Assembly (NCBI RefSeq): GCF_014645655.1
Contig: NZ_BMMD01000007.1
Coordinates: forward strand, 62,001-126,000
Direction: 5' to 3'
DNA length: 64,000 nt
Source of the DNA: Agromyces bauzanensis
GTDB taxonomy: Bacteria; Actinomycetota; Actinomycetes; Actinomycetales; Microbacteriaceae
Shown here: piece by piece, positions 53,518-62,162 of the stretch
Position numbering within the stretch: the stretch's first letter is position 1
How the letters are laid out: the number at the start of each line of letters is the position of its first letter
Notes under the pieces: generated by a model
What the model was told of the DNA's origin: nothing
Seen by the model: the letters and a program-made list of their open reading frames with translations, nothing else
The model's database searches: none
Position numbers and translations under genes: made by a program

Positions 53518-53916
53518 ATGAGCGCAGCGATCGTTCCCAACGGGTTCGCCACGTCCGGTCGGTCGCGACCCGCCGACGTGGCGGCGTCGTCTCCGACGCC
53601 CGCCCCGACCCGGCTCCGGCTCACTCGCCGCGGGCGCATCGTGTTCACGGCGCTCGGCTCGTTGCCCTTCGTGGTCTGGGCAGTCGTCACGATCCTGGGC
53701 TCGGGCGGTGCCGCAGCCGACATCGGTGCGCTGGTCGGGGCGCGCACGTTCGAGTACGTCACCGTGCACCAGGGAGACTCGCTCTGGGCCATCGCCGAGT
53801 CGATCGCGCCGCAGGGCGACCCGCGTGTGGTGATCGACGAGATCATGCGGCTCAACGGCCTCGACGAAGCGACGCTCGAGCCCGGCCAGCGCCTCGCCCT
53901 GCCGGTCGTCCCGTGA
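53518..53916 (+). CDS. LysM domain membrane protein divergent from lexA
   Basis: This 132-residue protein has a disordered Pro/Ser/Thr-rich cytoplasmic N-tail, one membrane segment at about 38-62 ([20 protein letters not shown]) and an outside LysM peptidoglycan-binding domain ([20 protein letters not shown] to [10 protein letters not shown]). Position and layout match M. tuberculosis Rv2719c and C. glutamicum divS, lexA-divergent genes induced in the SOS response that restrain cell division. The role here is inferred. GGAGG lies 6 bases before the ATG. Confidence 0.87.
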   Translation: MSAAIVPNGFATSGRSRPADVAASSPTPAPTRLRLTRRGRIVFTALGSLPFVVWAVVTILGSGGAAADIGALVGARTFEYVTVHQGDSLWAIAESIAPQGDPRVVIDEIMRLNGLDEATLEPGQRLALPVVP

Positions 53917-53950
53917 CACCGCACGGGCGGGGCGATCTCGCGCGCGTGGC

Positions 53951-53956
53951 TAGCAT
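53951..53956 (+). promoter_or_regulatory. -10 hexamer of hisC (leaderless type)
   Basis: TAGCAT, 6 bases, then GTG at 53963. Confidence 0.6.
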
Positions 53957-53962
53957 GGTCTG

Positions 53963-55063
53963 GTGACGAGCCTCGACGACCTTCCCATCCGTGATGACCT
54001 GCGCGGTCGCACGCCGTACGGCGCCCCGCAGAAGTCCGTCCCCGTCGCACTGAACGTCAACGAGAACACGCATCCGATCCCCGAGGATGTCGCGCACGAC
54101 ATCGTCGCCCGCGTCGCCGCAGCGATCCTCAGCCTCAACCGCTATCCCGACCGCGAGTTCACCGAACTCCGCGAAGCGCTGGCGGAGTACCTCGGTCACG
54201 GCCTCGACTCCGACCGCATCTGGGCCGCGAACGGTTCGAACGAGGTGCTGCAGCACCTCCTGCAGGCCTTCGGCGGGCCTGGACGCACCGCCCTCGGATT
54301 CGCGCCCACCTACTCGATGTACGGGCTCCTGGCGTCGGGCACCGGCACCGAATGGGTCACTTCCGGGCGCGACGCCGACTACGAACTCGGCGCCGACACC
54401 GCGGTGGCCGCGATCCGCGAGCACGACCCCGACCTCGTGCTGCTGTGCGCGCCGAACAACCCAACGGGCACGCCGGTCTCCCTCGACACCATCACCGCGG
54501 TCGCCGACGCCGCGCGCGGCATCGTCGTCGTCGACGAGGCATACGTCGAATTCGCCGATCCCGGCACGCCCAGTGCGCTGACGCTCCTCGAGGGGCGGCC
54601 GCGCCTGGTCGTCTCCCGCACCATGAGCAAGGCCTTCGCGTTCGCGGGCGCCCGGGTCGGATACCTCGCGGCCGATCCCGCAGTGATCGACGCGTTGCGC
54701 CTGGTGCGGCTGCCGTACCATCTCTCCGCGCTCACCCAGGCGGCGGCCCTGGGCGCGCTCGCGCACGCCGACGAGATGCTCGCGATGGTCGACGAGATCC
54801 GTTCGCAGCGCGACCGCATCTCGACGGAGCTGGCGGGAATTGGCTTCCGCCCGTACCGGAGCGGCGCGAATTTCGTGCTCTTCGGCGGGGTCGACGACCC
54901 GCACGCGGTGTTCGAGGCGCTCCTCGCACGAGGCATCCTGATCCGCGAGATCGGGTTGCCGGGCAGCCTCCGCGTGACGGCGGGAACCGAGGCGGAGACG
55001 ACCGCGTTCCTCGAGGCGATCGCCGTGTTCGCCCCGGCGAACGCCGCGCGACGTGGCGAATAG
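53963..55063 (+). CDS. hisC: Histidinol-phosphate aminotransferase
   Basis: This 366-residue PLP enzyme converts imidazole-acetol phosphate to histidinol phosphate. Blocks: [66 protein letters not shown], and the PLP lysine in [20 protein letters not shown]. It starts with GTG under a leaderless hexamer. hisD, which often precedes hisC, is not in the window; here hisC follows the LysM gene. A hisB promoter hexamer begins at its TAG stop. Confidence 0.95.
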   Translation: MTSLDDLPIRDDLRGRTPYGAPQKSVPVALNVNENTHPIPEDVAHDIVARVAAAILSLNRYPDREFTELREALAEYLGHGLDSDRIWAANGSNEVLQHLLQAFGGPGRTALGFAPTYSMYGLLASGTGTEWVTSGRDADYELGADTAVAAIREHDPDLVLLCAPNNPTGTPVSLDTITAVADAARGIVVVDEAYVEFADPGTPSALTLLEGRPRLVVSRTMSKAFAFAGARVGYLAADPAVIDALRLVRLPYHLSALTQAAALGALAHADEMLAMVDEIRSQRDRISTELAGIGFRPYRSGANFVLFGGVDDPHAVFEALLARGILIREIGLPGSLRVTAGTEAETTAFLEAIAVFAPANAARRGE

Positions 55064-55066
55064 GAT
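55061..55066 (+). promoter_or_regulatory. -10 hexamer of hisB embedded in the hisC stop (leaderless type)
   Basis: TAGGAT starts with the hisC TAG; 6 bases later is the ATG at 55073. Confidence 0.55.
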
Positions 55067-55072
55067 GGACGC

Positions 55073-55687
55073 ATGACCTCTTCCGGCTCCCCGCGTACCG
55101 CGCGCGTTCAGCGCGAGACGAGCGAGTCGAGCATCGACCTGTCGCTGAACCTCGACGGTTCGGGTGTGAGCGACATCGAGACGACCGTGCCGTTCTACGA
55201 CCACCTGCTCACGGCGTTCGCGAGGCACTCGCTCACCGACCTCACGCTCCGCGCCAGCGGCGACATCGAGATCGACGTGCACCACACCGTGGAGGACGTC
55301 GGCATCGTGCTCGGCCAGGCGATCCGCGAGGCGCTCGGCGACAAGCGCGGCATCTCCCGGTACGGCGACGCACTCGTGCCCCTCGACGAGGCGCTCGCGC
55401 AGGCCGTGGTCGACATCTCCGGGCGTCCCTTCCTCGTGCATTCGGGGGAGCCCGCCGGATTCGAGTACCACCTCATCGGCGGTCACTTCACCGGCTCGAT
55501 GGTGCGCCACGTCTTCGAGGCCATCGCGTTCAATGCGGGCCTCACGGTGCACGTCACCGTCCTCGGCGGCCGCGATCCGCACCACATCGCGGAGGCCGAG
55601 TTCAAGGCTCTCGCGCGTGCGTTCCGGCAGGCCAAGTCGCTCGACCCGCTCGTCGCCGGGATCCCGTCCACCAAGGGCGCGTTGTGA
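55073..55687 (+). CDS. hisB: Imidazoleglycerol-phosphate dehydratase
   Basis: This 204-residue manganese enzyme is a monofunctional HisB without the phosphatase domain of E. coli. The two His-rich metal motifs are [20 protein letters not shown] and, near the C-terminus, [31 protein letters not shown] is a further ligand block. The stop overlaps hisH by 4 bp. Confidence 0.96.
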   Translation: MTSSGSPRTARVQRETSESSIDLSLNLDGSGVSDIETTVPFYDHLLTAFARHSLTDLTLRASGDIEIDVHHTVEDVGIVLGQAIREALGDKRGISRYGDALVPLDEALAQAVVDISGRPFLVHSGEPAGFEYHLIGGHFTGSMVRHVFEAIAFNAGLTVHVTVLGGRDPHHIAEAEFKALARAFRQAKSLDPLVAGIPSTKGAL

Positions 55688-56322
55688 GCCGGACCAGGCG
55701 AGTCGTGCTGCTCGACTACGGCTCGGGCAACGTGCACTCCGCGGCCAAGGCGCTCGAGCACGCCGGCGCCGAGGTCCAGGTCACGGCGGATCGCGCCGCC
55801 GCGCTCGAGGCCGATGGGCTCGTCGTACCCGGCGTCGGCGCGTTCAAGGCCGTGATGGACCAGCTTCGCGCCGTGCGCGGCGATGGGATCGTCGACGGTC
55901 GCCTCGCGGGCGGCCGCCCGGTGCTCGGCATCTGCGTGGGCATGCAGGTGCTCTTCGAGCGCGGCGTCGAGCGGGGCGTCGATACCGAGGGCCTCGGCGA
56001 ATGGCCGGGCACGGTCACCGAGTTGCCTGCGCCCGTGCTGCCGCACATGGGTTGGAACACCGTCGCGCCCGACGAGGGCTCCGCGCTCTTCGCGGGCATC
56101 GAGCACGAGCGCTTCTACTTCGTGCACTCGTTCGCCGCGCAGGCGTGGCAGCTCGACGTGATGCCGCCGTTCCCGACGCCGAGGCTCACCTGGGCCGAGC
56201 ACGGCGGCCCGTTCCTCGCCGCGGTGGAGAACGGCCCGTTGTCGGCGACGCAGTTCCACCCCGAGAAGTCGTCGGATGCCGGCATCCGCCTCTTGGCAAA
56301 CTGGCTGGCAACGCTCGGCTGA
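55684..56322 (+). CDS. hisH: Imidazole glycerol phosphate synthase glutaminase subunit HisH
   Basis: This 212-residue class I glutamine amidotransferase supplies ammonia to HisF. The nucleophile is the Cys of [14 protein letters not shown] and the His-Glu of the triad lies in [33 protein letters not shown] is the N-terminal signature. The GTG start overlaps the hisB stop (GTGA). hisF is not in the window. Confidence 0.95.
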   Translation: MSRTRRVVLLDYGSGNVHSAAKALEHAGAEVQVTADRAAALEADGLVVPGVGAFKAVMDQLRAVRGDGIVDGRLAGGRPVLGICVGMQVLFERGVERGVDTEGLGEWPGTVTELPAPVLPHMGWNTVAPDEGSALFAGIEHERFYFVHSFAAQAWQLDVMPPFPTPRLTWAEHGGPFLAAVENGPLSATQFHPEKSSDAGIRLLANWLATLG

Positions 56323-56363
56323 ACGCACGGCGTCATGCGCGAACGGCGGCGTTCGCCTCGGAC

Positions 56364-56369
56364 TAGGAT
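56364..56369 (+). promoter_or_regulatory. Probable -10 hexamer before priA
   Basis: TAGGAT lies 49 bases before the priA ATG, leaving a short leader with AAGGA. It would give priA a promoter separate from hisH. Confidence 0.45.
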
Positions 56370-56418
56370 CCTGTGACTGTGCCGACGTGGCGTTCACAGC
56401 CGACGAACAAGGACAGTG

Positions 56419-57165
56419 ATGAGTGAGTTCAGCAAGACCCCGCGCCTCGTGCTGCTCCCGGCGGTCGACGTCGCGGGCGGCAAGGCCGTCCGCCTGACGA
56501 AGGGCGAGGCGGGTACCGAGACGAACTACGGCGACCCGGTCGACGCAGCGGCCGACTGGGCCGCGCAGGGTGCCGAGTGGATCCACCTCGTCGACCTCGA
56601 CGCCGCCTTCGGTCGCGGCTCCAACGCGGGCGTGCTCAAGAAGGTCATCCGGCAGGTGCGAGGCGTCAACGTCGAGCTCTCGGGCGGCATCCGCGACGAT
56701 GCGTCACTCGAGCACGCGCTCGAGATCGGCGCGAAGCGCATCAACCTCGGCACGGCGGCGCTCGAGAATCCCGAGTGGGCGGCGTCCGTGATCGCGCAGT
56801 ACGGCGAGGCGATCGCGGTGGGCCTCGACGTTCGAGGCAAGACCCTCGCCGCACGCGGCTGGACGAAGGAGGGCGGCGACCTCTGGCAGGTCATGGACCG
56901 CCTCGAGGAGGCCGGTGCCGCCCGCTACGTCGTGACCGACGTGGCCAAGGACGGCACCCTGCAGGGGCCGAACCTCGACCTGCTCCGACAGATCATGGAG
57001 CGCACGCGCCGGCCGGTGGTCGCCTCCGGCGGCGTGTCGAGCCTCGACGACATCGCTGCGCTGCGCGAGCTCGTGCCGCTCGGCCTCGAGGGCGCGATCG
57101 TGGGCAAGGCCCTCTACGCCGGCGCGTTCACGCTGGCCGAGGCGCTGGATGTCGCCGGCCACTGA
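56419..57165 (+). CDS. priA: Phosphoribosyl isomerase A (HisA/TrpF dual function)
   Basis: This 248-residue TIM barrel isomerises ProFAR in histidine synthesis and, in actinobacterial PriA, also phosphoribosyl-anthranilate in tryptophan synthesis. Blocks: [36 protein letters not shown] (catalytic Asp pair region), [10 protein letters not shown], and [18 protein letters not shown] (second catalytic Asp). The dual role is family knowledge, not visible here. The ATG at 56419 follows AAGGA by 5 bases; a GTG three bases earlier is also in frame. It overlaps the SseB-like gene by 17 bp. Confidence 0.93.
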   Translation: MSEFSKTPRLVLLPAVDVAGGKAVRLTKGEAGTETNYGDPVDAAADWAAQGAEWIHLVDLDAAFGRGSNAGVLKKVIRQVRGVNVELSGGIRDDASLEHALEIGAKRINLGTAALENPEWAASVIAQYGEAIAVGLDVRGKTLAARGWTKEGGDLWQVMDRLEEAGAARYVVTDVAKDGTLQGPNLDLLRQIMERTRRPVVASGGVSSLDDIAALRELVPLGLEGAIVGKALYAGAFTLAEALDVAGH

Positions 57166-58006
57166 CCCTGACGAGGGCGCGACGGATGCCGCGGCCGCGC
57201 GCCGCGGCGACGTCCCGCAACACGTGGCCGCCGACTCCGCGGGCGTGCCGTGGGCCGGGCGGGCGTTCCAGCCGAACCCGCACGCGGACGATGACGGTCG
57301 CGCACCCGAGGGCCTGGCCGCGGCGATCCGGCGCTTCCACGCGGGCGACGGCGGACAGGCCGAAGTCGTCGCCGAATTCGCCCGCTCCCGCCTGTTGATC
57401 CCGCTCCTCGCCGAACTCGGCGACGGCGGCACCGAGGTGGGTGCGCACGGCCTCGCGGTCGACAAGAGCCAGGAGCTGTCGATCGTGACGGTCGAGGGAC
57501 CCGACGGCCGGCGCGTGCTTCCGGTGTTCGCATCGGTCGACGCGATGACGCGGTGGAACCCCGCGGCCCGGCCGGTCCCGGCGGACGGCGTGCGCGTGGC
57601 CCTCGCTGCGGCCGACGACGGAACCGACCTCGTGGTGCTCGACCCGGGCTCCGACGGCGAGTTCGTGCTGCGCCGGCCTGCGGTGTGGGCGGTGGCGCAG
57701 CAGCAGCCGTGGCATCCGTCGTCCGAGGCTCCCGAGGTGCGCGCGGCGTTCGAGCGCTCGATCCGCACGGAGCTCTCGGTGCTCGGCATCGAGCTCGCGG
57801 CGGGAGATCCCGACGCCCGGCTCGCCGGTCCCGAGCTCGTCGTGCGGCTCTCGCTCGTCGACGGACTCACCCGCGTCGAGCTCGACGCCGTGCTCCAGCG
57901 GCTGGCGAAGCGGTGGGCGGCCGACGACGCGATCGCGACCCTCGTCGACTCGCTCAACGTGCGACTCAGCGGCGCACGCCCGGCACCCGACGCTCCATCC
58001 GGCTGA
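57149..58006 (+). CDS. SseB family protein
   Basis: This 285-residue protein has the SseB N-terminal domain from about residue 60 ([47 protein letters not shown]), the region that follows a disordered, Asp/Ala-rich N-tail. SseB-like genes often follow hisA in Microbacteriaceae; the function is unknown. The 17-bp overlap with priA suggests coupled translation. No membrane segment is seen. Confidence 0.87.
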   Translation: MSPATDPDEGATDAAAARRGDVPQHVAADSAGVPWAGRAFQPNPHADDDGRAPEGLAAAIRRFHAGDGGQAEVVAEFARSRLLIPLLAELGDGGTEVGAHGLAVDKSQELSIVTVEGPDGRRVLPVFASVDAMTRWNPAARPVPADGVRVALAAADDGTDLVVLDPGSDGEFVLRRPAVWAVAQQQPWHPSSEAPEVRAAFERSIRTELSVLGIELAAGDPDARLAGPELVVRLSLVDGLTRVELDAVLQRLAKRWAADDAIATLVDSLNVRLSGARPAPDAPSG

Positions 58007-58029
58007 CCGCGCCCGACGCAGACGCGTCG

Positions 58030-58035
58030 TATGGT
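58030..58035 (+). promoter_or_regulatory. -10 hexamer of the membrane protein gene at 58043 (leaderless type)
   Basis: TATGGT, 7 bases, then ATG at 58043. It supports this start over the ATG at 58031. Confidence 0.6.
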
Positions 58036-58042
58036 GGCGGGT

Positions 58043-58693
58043 ATGGGGGAACGCGAATCGGATCGACCCGTCGACGAGGCGGGGGACCAGGGCCCGCAGG
58101 CCGAGCGACGGATGCCACTGCGGCCGCCGTCGCTCGACGACGCCGCGCCCCCGCCGCCCCCACGGCCGCCGCTCACCGACGAGACCAAGCCGCCGGTACT
58201 GCGTGCCATCCCCACGCCCGGCGTGGTCAGGACCGCACGCACGCTCTGGATCCTCAGCTTCGTGCTCGGCGGCGCCGCGGTCTTCATCGCGTTCCTCGGC
58301 CGTGACGGGATCGTCGACGAGCTCACCGAGCGTCTCGGCCGGCTGGCGCCGGGCTACGACGCCGACGAGATCGCCTCGCTGGTCGACGTCGTCTACTGGT
58401 CGAGCATCGCCGGGCTCGGGCTCATCATCACGATCGAGGCGGTGCTGCTCGGCTCCCTCATGAAACGTCGCGGCGGGGCGCGGTGGCTGCAGCTGATCGT
58501 CCTGGTCCTGCACGCGGGCGCGGCGCTGGTGGGGTCGGCGTTCCTCGCGATCGGCGACCGCGCCCTGCTCATGGCGGCCCTACTGATGGTCGGCTTCGTC
58601 CTCTGCGTCGTCGCGTGGGGACTGTGCCTCGCGCCCGCCGCCAACCGCTGGTTCCGGATGCTGGACGAGGCGCAGCGGGCTGCGCTGGACTGA
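58043..58693 (+). CDS. Unknown four-helix membrane protein
   Basis: This 216-residue protein has a Pro/Arg/Asp-rich cytoplasmic N-tail (including PPPPPRPPLTDETKPP) and four membrane segments: TLWILSFVLGGAAVFIAFLG, VYWSSIAGLGLIITIEAVLL, LQLIVLVLHAGAALVGSAFL and LLMAALLMVGFVLCVVAWGL. I do not recognise a family. It has its own leaderless promoter. The last 114 bp overlap the 3' end of the convergent iniC-like gene. Confidence 0.72.
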   Translation: MGERESDRPVDEAGDQGPQAERRMPLRPPSLDDAAPPPPPRPPLTDETKPPVLRAIPTPGVVRTARTLWILSFVLGGAAVFIAFLGRDGIVDELTERLGRLAPGYDADEIASLVDVVYWSSIAGLGLIITIEAVLLGSLMKRRGGARWLQLIVLVLHAGAALVGSAFLAIGDRALLMAALLMVGFVLCVVAWGLCLAPAANRWFRMLDEAQRAALD

Positions 58694-60163
58694 CGTCGGC
58701 GCAGATTCGACGACGAGCGCCTCGCACGTTCGCGTGACCACCTGGCATGCCTCGAGGGCGGCGCGGTCGAGCAGCGGGCTTCCGAGCAGCATCCGCCACC
58801 GCTGGAGCGCGTCGATCGCCGACCGGTGGACGTCGTCGGCGGGTGCGTCGTCGGGCAGGCCGAGCCGACGCCTCGCCGAGGTGCCCGACCCTCCGATGAG
58901 CCGCTCGGCATCGGCGGCCTGCTCGGGCGCGAGCCCCAGCCCGATGGTGCGCGCGGCCGACAGCAGCGAGAGTTCGCGCAGTTCGTGCGCGTTCGCCTCC
59001 AAGCGCTCGATGGCGTTCGCGAGGTCGGGGGAGCTCGGACCGGGACGCTGCCGGATCAACGCTCCGAGCGCCGTCAGGGCGGTCCGCACCTTCAGCACGT
59101 CGGCGCGGGAACGGAACTGGTCGGACACGTGCCGCAGCAGGTCCTGCATGCCACTGCGCCGGTAGAGCTCGTCGGCGAGCTCGGTGGAGTCGTCGCAACC
59201 CGAGCGGATCACCACGGCCGAGAGCCGGATGCCGAACATGCCGTAGCGGTCGAGGAGGCCGACGCGATCCTCGGGCGACACGTCGATCGAGGCGTCCGAC
59301 CGCACGAACCGGTCGACCGACACGAGCATCCGCTCACGCGACTGCCGGCCGAGCCGCGCGATCTGACGGAGCGCATCGAACTCGCGCTGCCGCAGCGTGC
59401 GCGCCGACTGGGCGACGAGCCCGGCGATCGGCACGACGTCGAGAGCGAGCGAACGCAGCGCCGCATCGGACCGGTACCGCTCGGCGATGGTCCGCGCGGA
59501 GAGCAGGGCGTCGATTCGACCCGCGCCGATCTCGTCGGCGCGCGACAGCACGGCCAGCGCGTTTACGGTGGCCGACGTGCCCACAGAGGTGTCGTGGAAC
59601 GCCGAGAGGAAGCCGAGGTCTGCCGAGTGCAGGTGGCGCATCAGGTAGATGATGGCGTCGGCTTCCGATGGGGTGTCCTGCGGGATGAGGAAGGACGCCG
59701 ACCGTGCGGAGACCTCGGTCGACAGCGAGGCGATGCCCGGCGTGTCGATGAGGGTGACCTCCTCGAGCCGCTTCGACGGCCACTGGACCTCGACGCGTTC
59801 GACCTCCTCGACGGGCGTTCCGCCGAGATCGATGACCAGTCTGCCGTCATCGCGTCGCACGGGCAGCGACCGTTCGGCGCCGCCGAGCACGTGCATCGTG
59901 ATGCGCGGGGTCGGCCCGTGGCGGTACCAGGTGATCACCTTGGTGCATTCGCCGGCATCGGTCGGTGCGATCTCCTCGCCGATGATCGCGTTCAGCAGCG
60001 TGGACTTGCCCGCCTTCACCATGCCGGCGATGGCCACTCGAATCGGTTCGCCGAGGCGCCGGCGGTACTCCCGGATGCGTCGAAGCGCCTCGGCGTCGTC
60101 GCGGTAGTCCGTCTCGGCGGCGTCGAGGAGTGCGTCCGCCTCGTCGAGCAGGCGCAGGTTCAC
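58580..60163 (-). CDS. iniC: Dynamin-family GTPase, IniC-like
   Basis: This 527-residue bacterial dynamin-like protein has Walker A GMVKAGKSTLLNAI (Gly47-Ser54), switch region DAGECTKVITWY, G3 DTPGIASL and a G4-like LSRADE, followed by a long helical stalk. It has no obvious membrane segment. The GTG at 60163 overlaps the stop of the upstream GTPase gene by 4 bp (GTGA), so the two are made together and may form a heteromer. The C-terminal 38 residues are antisense to the convergent membrane protein gene and may be a non-conserved tail. Size and order fit M. tuberculosis iniC (third gene of iniBAC). Confidence 0.85.
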   Translation of the reverse strand: MNLRLLDEADALLDAAETDYRDDAEALRRIREYRRRLGEPIRVAIAGMVKAGKSTLLNAIIGEEIAPTDAGECTKVITWYRHGPTPRITMHVLGGAERSLPVRRDDGRLVIDLGGTPVEEVERVEVQWPSKRLEEVTLIDTPGIASLSTEVSARSASFLIPQDTPSEADAIIYLMRHLHSADLGFLSAFHDTSVGTSATVNALAVLSRADEIGAGRIDALLSARTIAERYRSDAALRSLALDVVPIAGLVAQSARTLRQREFDALRQIARLGRQSRERMLVSVDRFVRSDASIDVSPEDRVGLLDRYGMFGIRLSAVVIRSGCDDSTELADELYRRSGMQDLLRHVSDQFRSRADVLKVRTALTALGALIRQRPGPSSPDLANAIERLEANAHELRELSLLSAARTIGLGLAPEQAADAERLIGGSGTSARRRLGLPDDAPADDVHRSAIDALQRWRMLLGSPLLDRAALEACQVVTRTCEALVVESAPTSVQRSPLRLVQHPEPAVGGGREAQSPRDDAEDEADHQ

Positions 60164-62061
60164 GCCGGGGCCGTTCCGGCCTTCGCACGCGCCGCGCCGA
60201 CGGCGGAGACGGTTCTCGGGTCCTCCGGTGATGCCGACGACGGGCGCGCGCTCCCGTCGATGTCGATCGCGGCGGCGCGCTTGGTGAGTGCGTCGACCCG
60301 CGCGAGGTCGCGCCTGAGGGCGGTGACGCGCTTGTCGCGCTCGGCGGCGTACAGGCTCGCCGCCTTCTGCGCCGCGAGCACCGAGTCGGCCAGGGAGCGG
60401 TGATGCTCGTCGGCGATCGTGGTGAAGTGGTCGCGGGTCGTTCGCTGCACGAGCCGGAGCCGGTCTCGCAGCTGTTTGCCGACCTGGAAGATGATCTCGT
60501 CGACCTGTCGGCGGATGAGGACCTTCGCCTCGTTCCGGCGGCGCTGCAGCCGGGCCTCGGTGTCGTCCTTGTAGGCCTTCCGCCCGATCACGGCTCCGGC
60601 GGCCAGCGACAGGGGGTTGATGATCGACATGCCGATGATGCCGGTGATGATGCCGACCATGAGCACGCCGCCGTACGAGCCCTTGAGCCCGATGTAGAAC
60701 TTCTGGCCGAGCCCCAGGCGCCCCGAGTCGAGCTCCGCGACCTCGCCGACGGCGTCGAGCACGTCGCGAGTGTCGTCGACGTTGATGACCGGGAGGGCGA
60801 CCTCGTCCTCCGTGAAGTGGCGCGCGACCTTCTCGGAGAGCCAGGTCGCGCGCTCCTGGGTCCACACGAACGTGTCGGTGACGGCGGATGAGACGCGGCG
60901 TTCGAACCACTCCACGAACTGGTCCCAGACCGGCCCCGGGTCGCCCTCGTCGATCGAGTCCTCGGCCTCACGCTGGATCGAGCGCATCCGGTCGCGGAGG
61001 TCGTGCTCCATGTCGGCGATCAGGTCGGTGACCCCGTCGTTCAGCGTCGTCTGCCAGCGCGACGAGAGCCGTCGCAGCTCGTCGGCCCGGCCCTTGGTCG
61101 CCTCGAGCTGGGCGACGATCTCGGGAGTCTTCTCGGGGCTCTCGAGCGCGCCGAGCTCCGCGTCGATGGCGAGCCGCACGTGTTCCGAGGTCGAGAGCAG
61201 GTCGCTCGCCGTCGATCGTCGTTGCAGCAGCTCGGCCTGCCCGACGATGTCCCTGCGGAGGTACGACACGAGCGCCGGGAACCCCGACTCCGCATTGAGT
61301 TCGGGGTCGGATGTCTCGACCGCCGTGAGGCGCAGGTGCGACGACACGGGGAACAGCGGGATGTCGGGATCGATCGCGCGGAGGTGCGCGCGGTCCAGAT
61401 CCTCGACCCGGCGCCACTGGGGATACATGTCGGTCTTGGTGAGGACGCAGGCCACGTTCGGCGTGATCCGCATGGCGTGGCGGAGGAACTGGATCTCGGG
61501 CTCCGTGTACTCCTGCGAGGCATCCGACACGAAGAGCATCGCATGGGCGGAGGGGAGCGTCGCCAGCGTGGTGAGCGCGTGTGCGGAGGTCAGGCCGCCG
61601 ACCCCTGGGGAGTCGATGAGGGTGAGGCCGCCGCGCAGGAGCTTCCGCGGAAGGAAGACCTCGGCACCCGTCACCTGACGGTCGGACTCGGGTGCGGCAC
61701 GCTCGGACACGTAGTCCGCGAGCTCGGTGGGCGCGACCTCTCGCCGTTCCACCGGGGCGCCAGATTCCACCGTGCCATCGCTCGACCGCTGCGTGAGCAC
61801 GAACGCCGCGGGCATGTCGCCGTGCCGCACGCTCGTCGGCACCGCCGTCGCGATGTCGTCGTCGACGGGGCAGACCGGCGCGTTCACGAGCCCGTTCACG
61901 AGCTGGCTCTTGCCCTGCTTGAACTCGCCGACCATGATCACGCGGATGCTCGGGTCGAGCAGGCGTTCCTTCGTCTGCTCGAGCCGACGACGCAGGTCGG
62001 CACGCGAACTGCGCTCGGCCAGCGCGATGCCCAGGTCGACGAGTTCGATCAGGTGTTGCAT
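60160..62061 (-). CDS. iniA: Dynamin-family GTPase, IniA-like
   Basis: This 633-residue dynamin-like protein has Walker A GEFKQGKSQLVNGL (Gly45-Ser52), switch threonine in DIATAVPTSVRHGD, G3 DSPGVGGL and G4 LTKTDMY, then a helical trunk. A hydrophobic paddle lies near 465-495 (GVLMVGIITGIIGMSIINPL). IniA of M. tuberculosis is a membrane-fission dynamin induced by cell-wall inhibitors. The ATG at 62061 follows AAGGGGG by 9 bases; an in-frame ATG at 62094 is less well placed. The likely site of action is the inner face of the cell membrane. Confidence 0.87.
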   Translation of the reverse strand: MQHLIELVDLGIALAERSSRADLRRRLEQTKERLLDPSIRVIMVGEFKQGKSQLVNGLVNAPVCPVDDDIATAVPTSVRHGDMPAAFVLTQRSSDGTVESGAPVERREVAPTELADYVSERAAPESDRQVTGAEVFLPRKLLRGGLTLIDSPGVGGLTSAHALTTLATLPSAHAMLFVSDASQEYTEPEIQFLRHAMRITPNVACVLTKTDMYPQWRRVEDLDRAHLRAIDPDIPLFPVSSHLRLTAVETSDPELNAESGFPALVSYLRRDIVGQAELLQRRSTASDLLSTSEHVRLAIDAELGALESPEKTPEIVAQLEATKGRADELRRLSSRWQTTLNDGVTDLIADMEHDLRDRMRSIQREAEDSIDEGDPGPVWDQFVEWFERRVSSAVTDTFVWTQERATWLSEKVARHFTEDEVALPVINVDDTRDVLDAVGEVAELDSGRLGLGQKFYIGLKGSYGGVLMVGIITGIIGMSIINPLSLAAGAVIGRKAYKDDTEARLQRRRNEAKVLIRRQVDEIIFQVGKQLRDRLRLVQRTTRDHFTTIADEHHRSLADSVLAAQKAASLYAAERDKRVTALRRDLARVDALTKRAAAIDIDGSARPSSASPEDPRTVSAVGAARAKAGTAPA

Positions 62062-62117
62062 CGCCGCGATCCCCCTTCGCAGGTTGTACCCCATTCAAGC
62101 AGACCACGCACGAACCC

Positions 62118-62147
62118 GGCCCGGCACGGGAACATCCGTGCCGGGCC
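62118..62147 (-). terminator. Intercistronic hairpin between iniB and iniA
   Basis: GGCCCGGCACGG (62118-62129) and CCGTGCCGGGCC (62136-62147) are perfect 12-bp arms around a 6-base loop. It lies 16 bp after the iniB stop and 57 bp before the iniA start, so it could end most transcripts after iniB and lower GTPase expression, or stabilise the iniB mRNA. Confidence 0.65.
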
Positions 62148-62162
62148 GAGCCGCCGTGGTGA

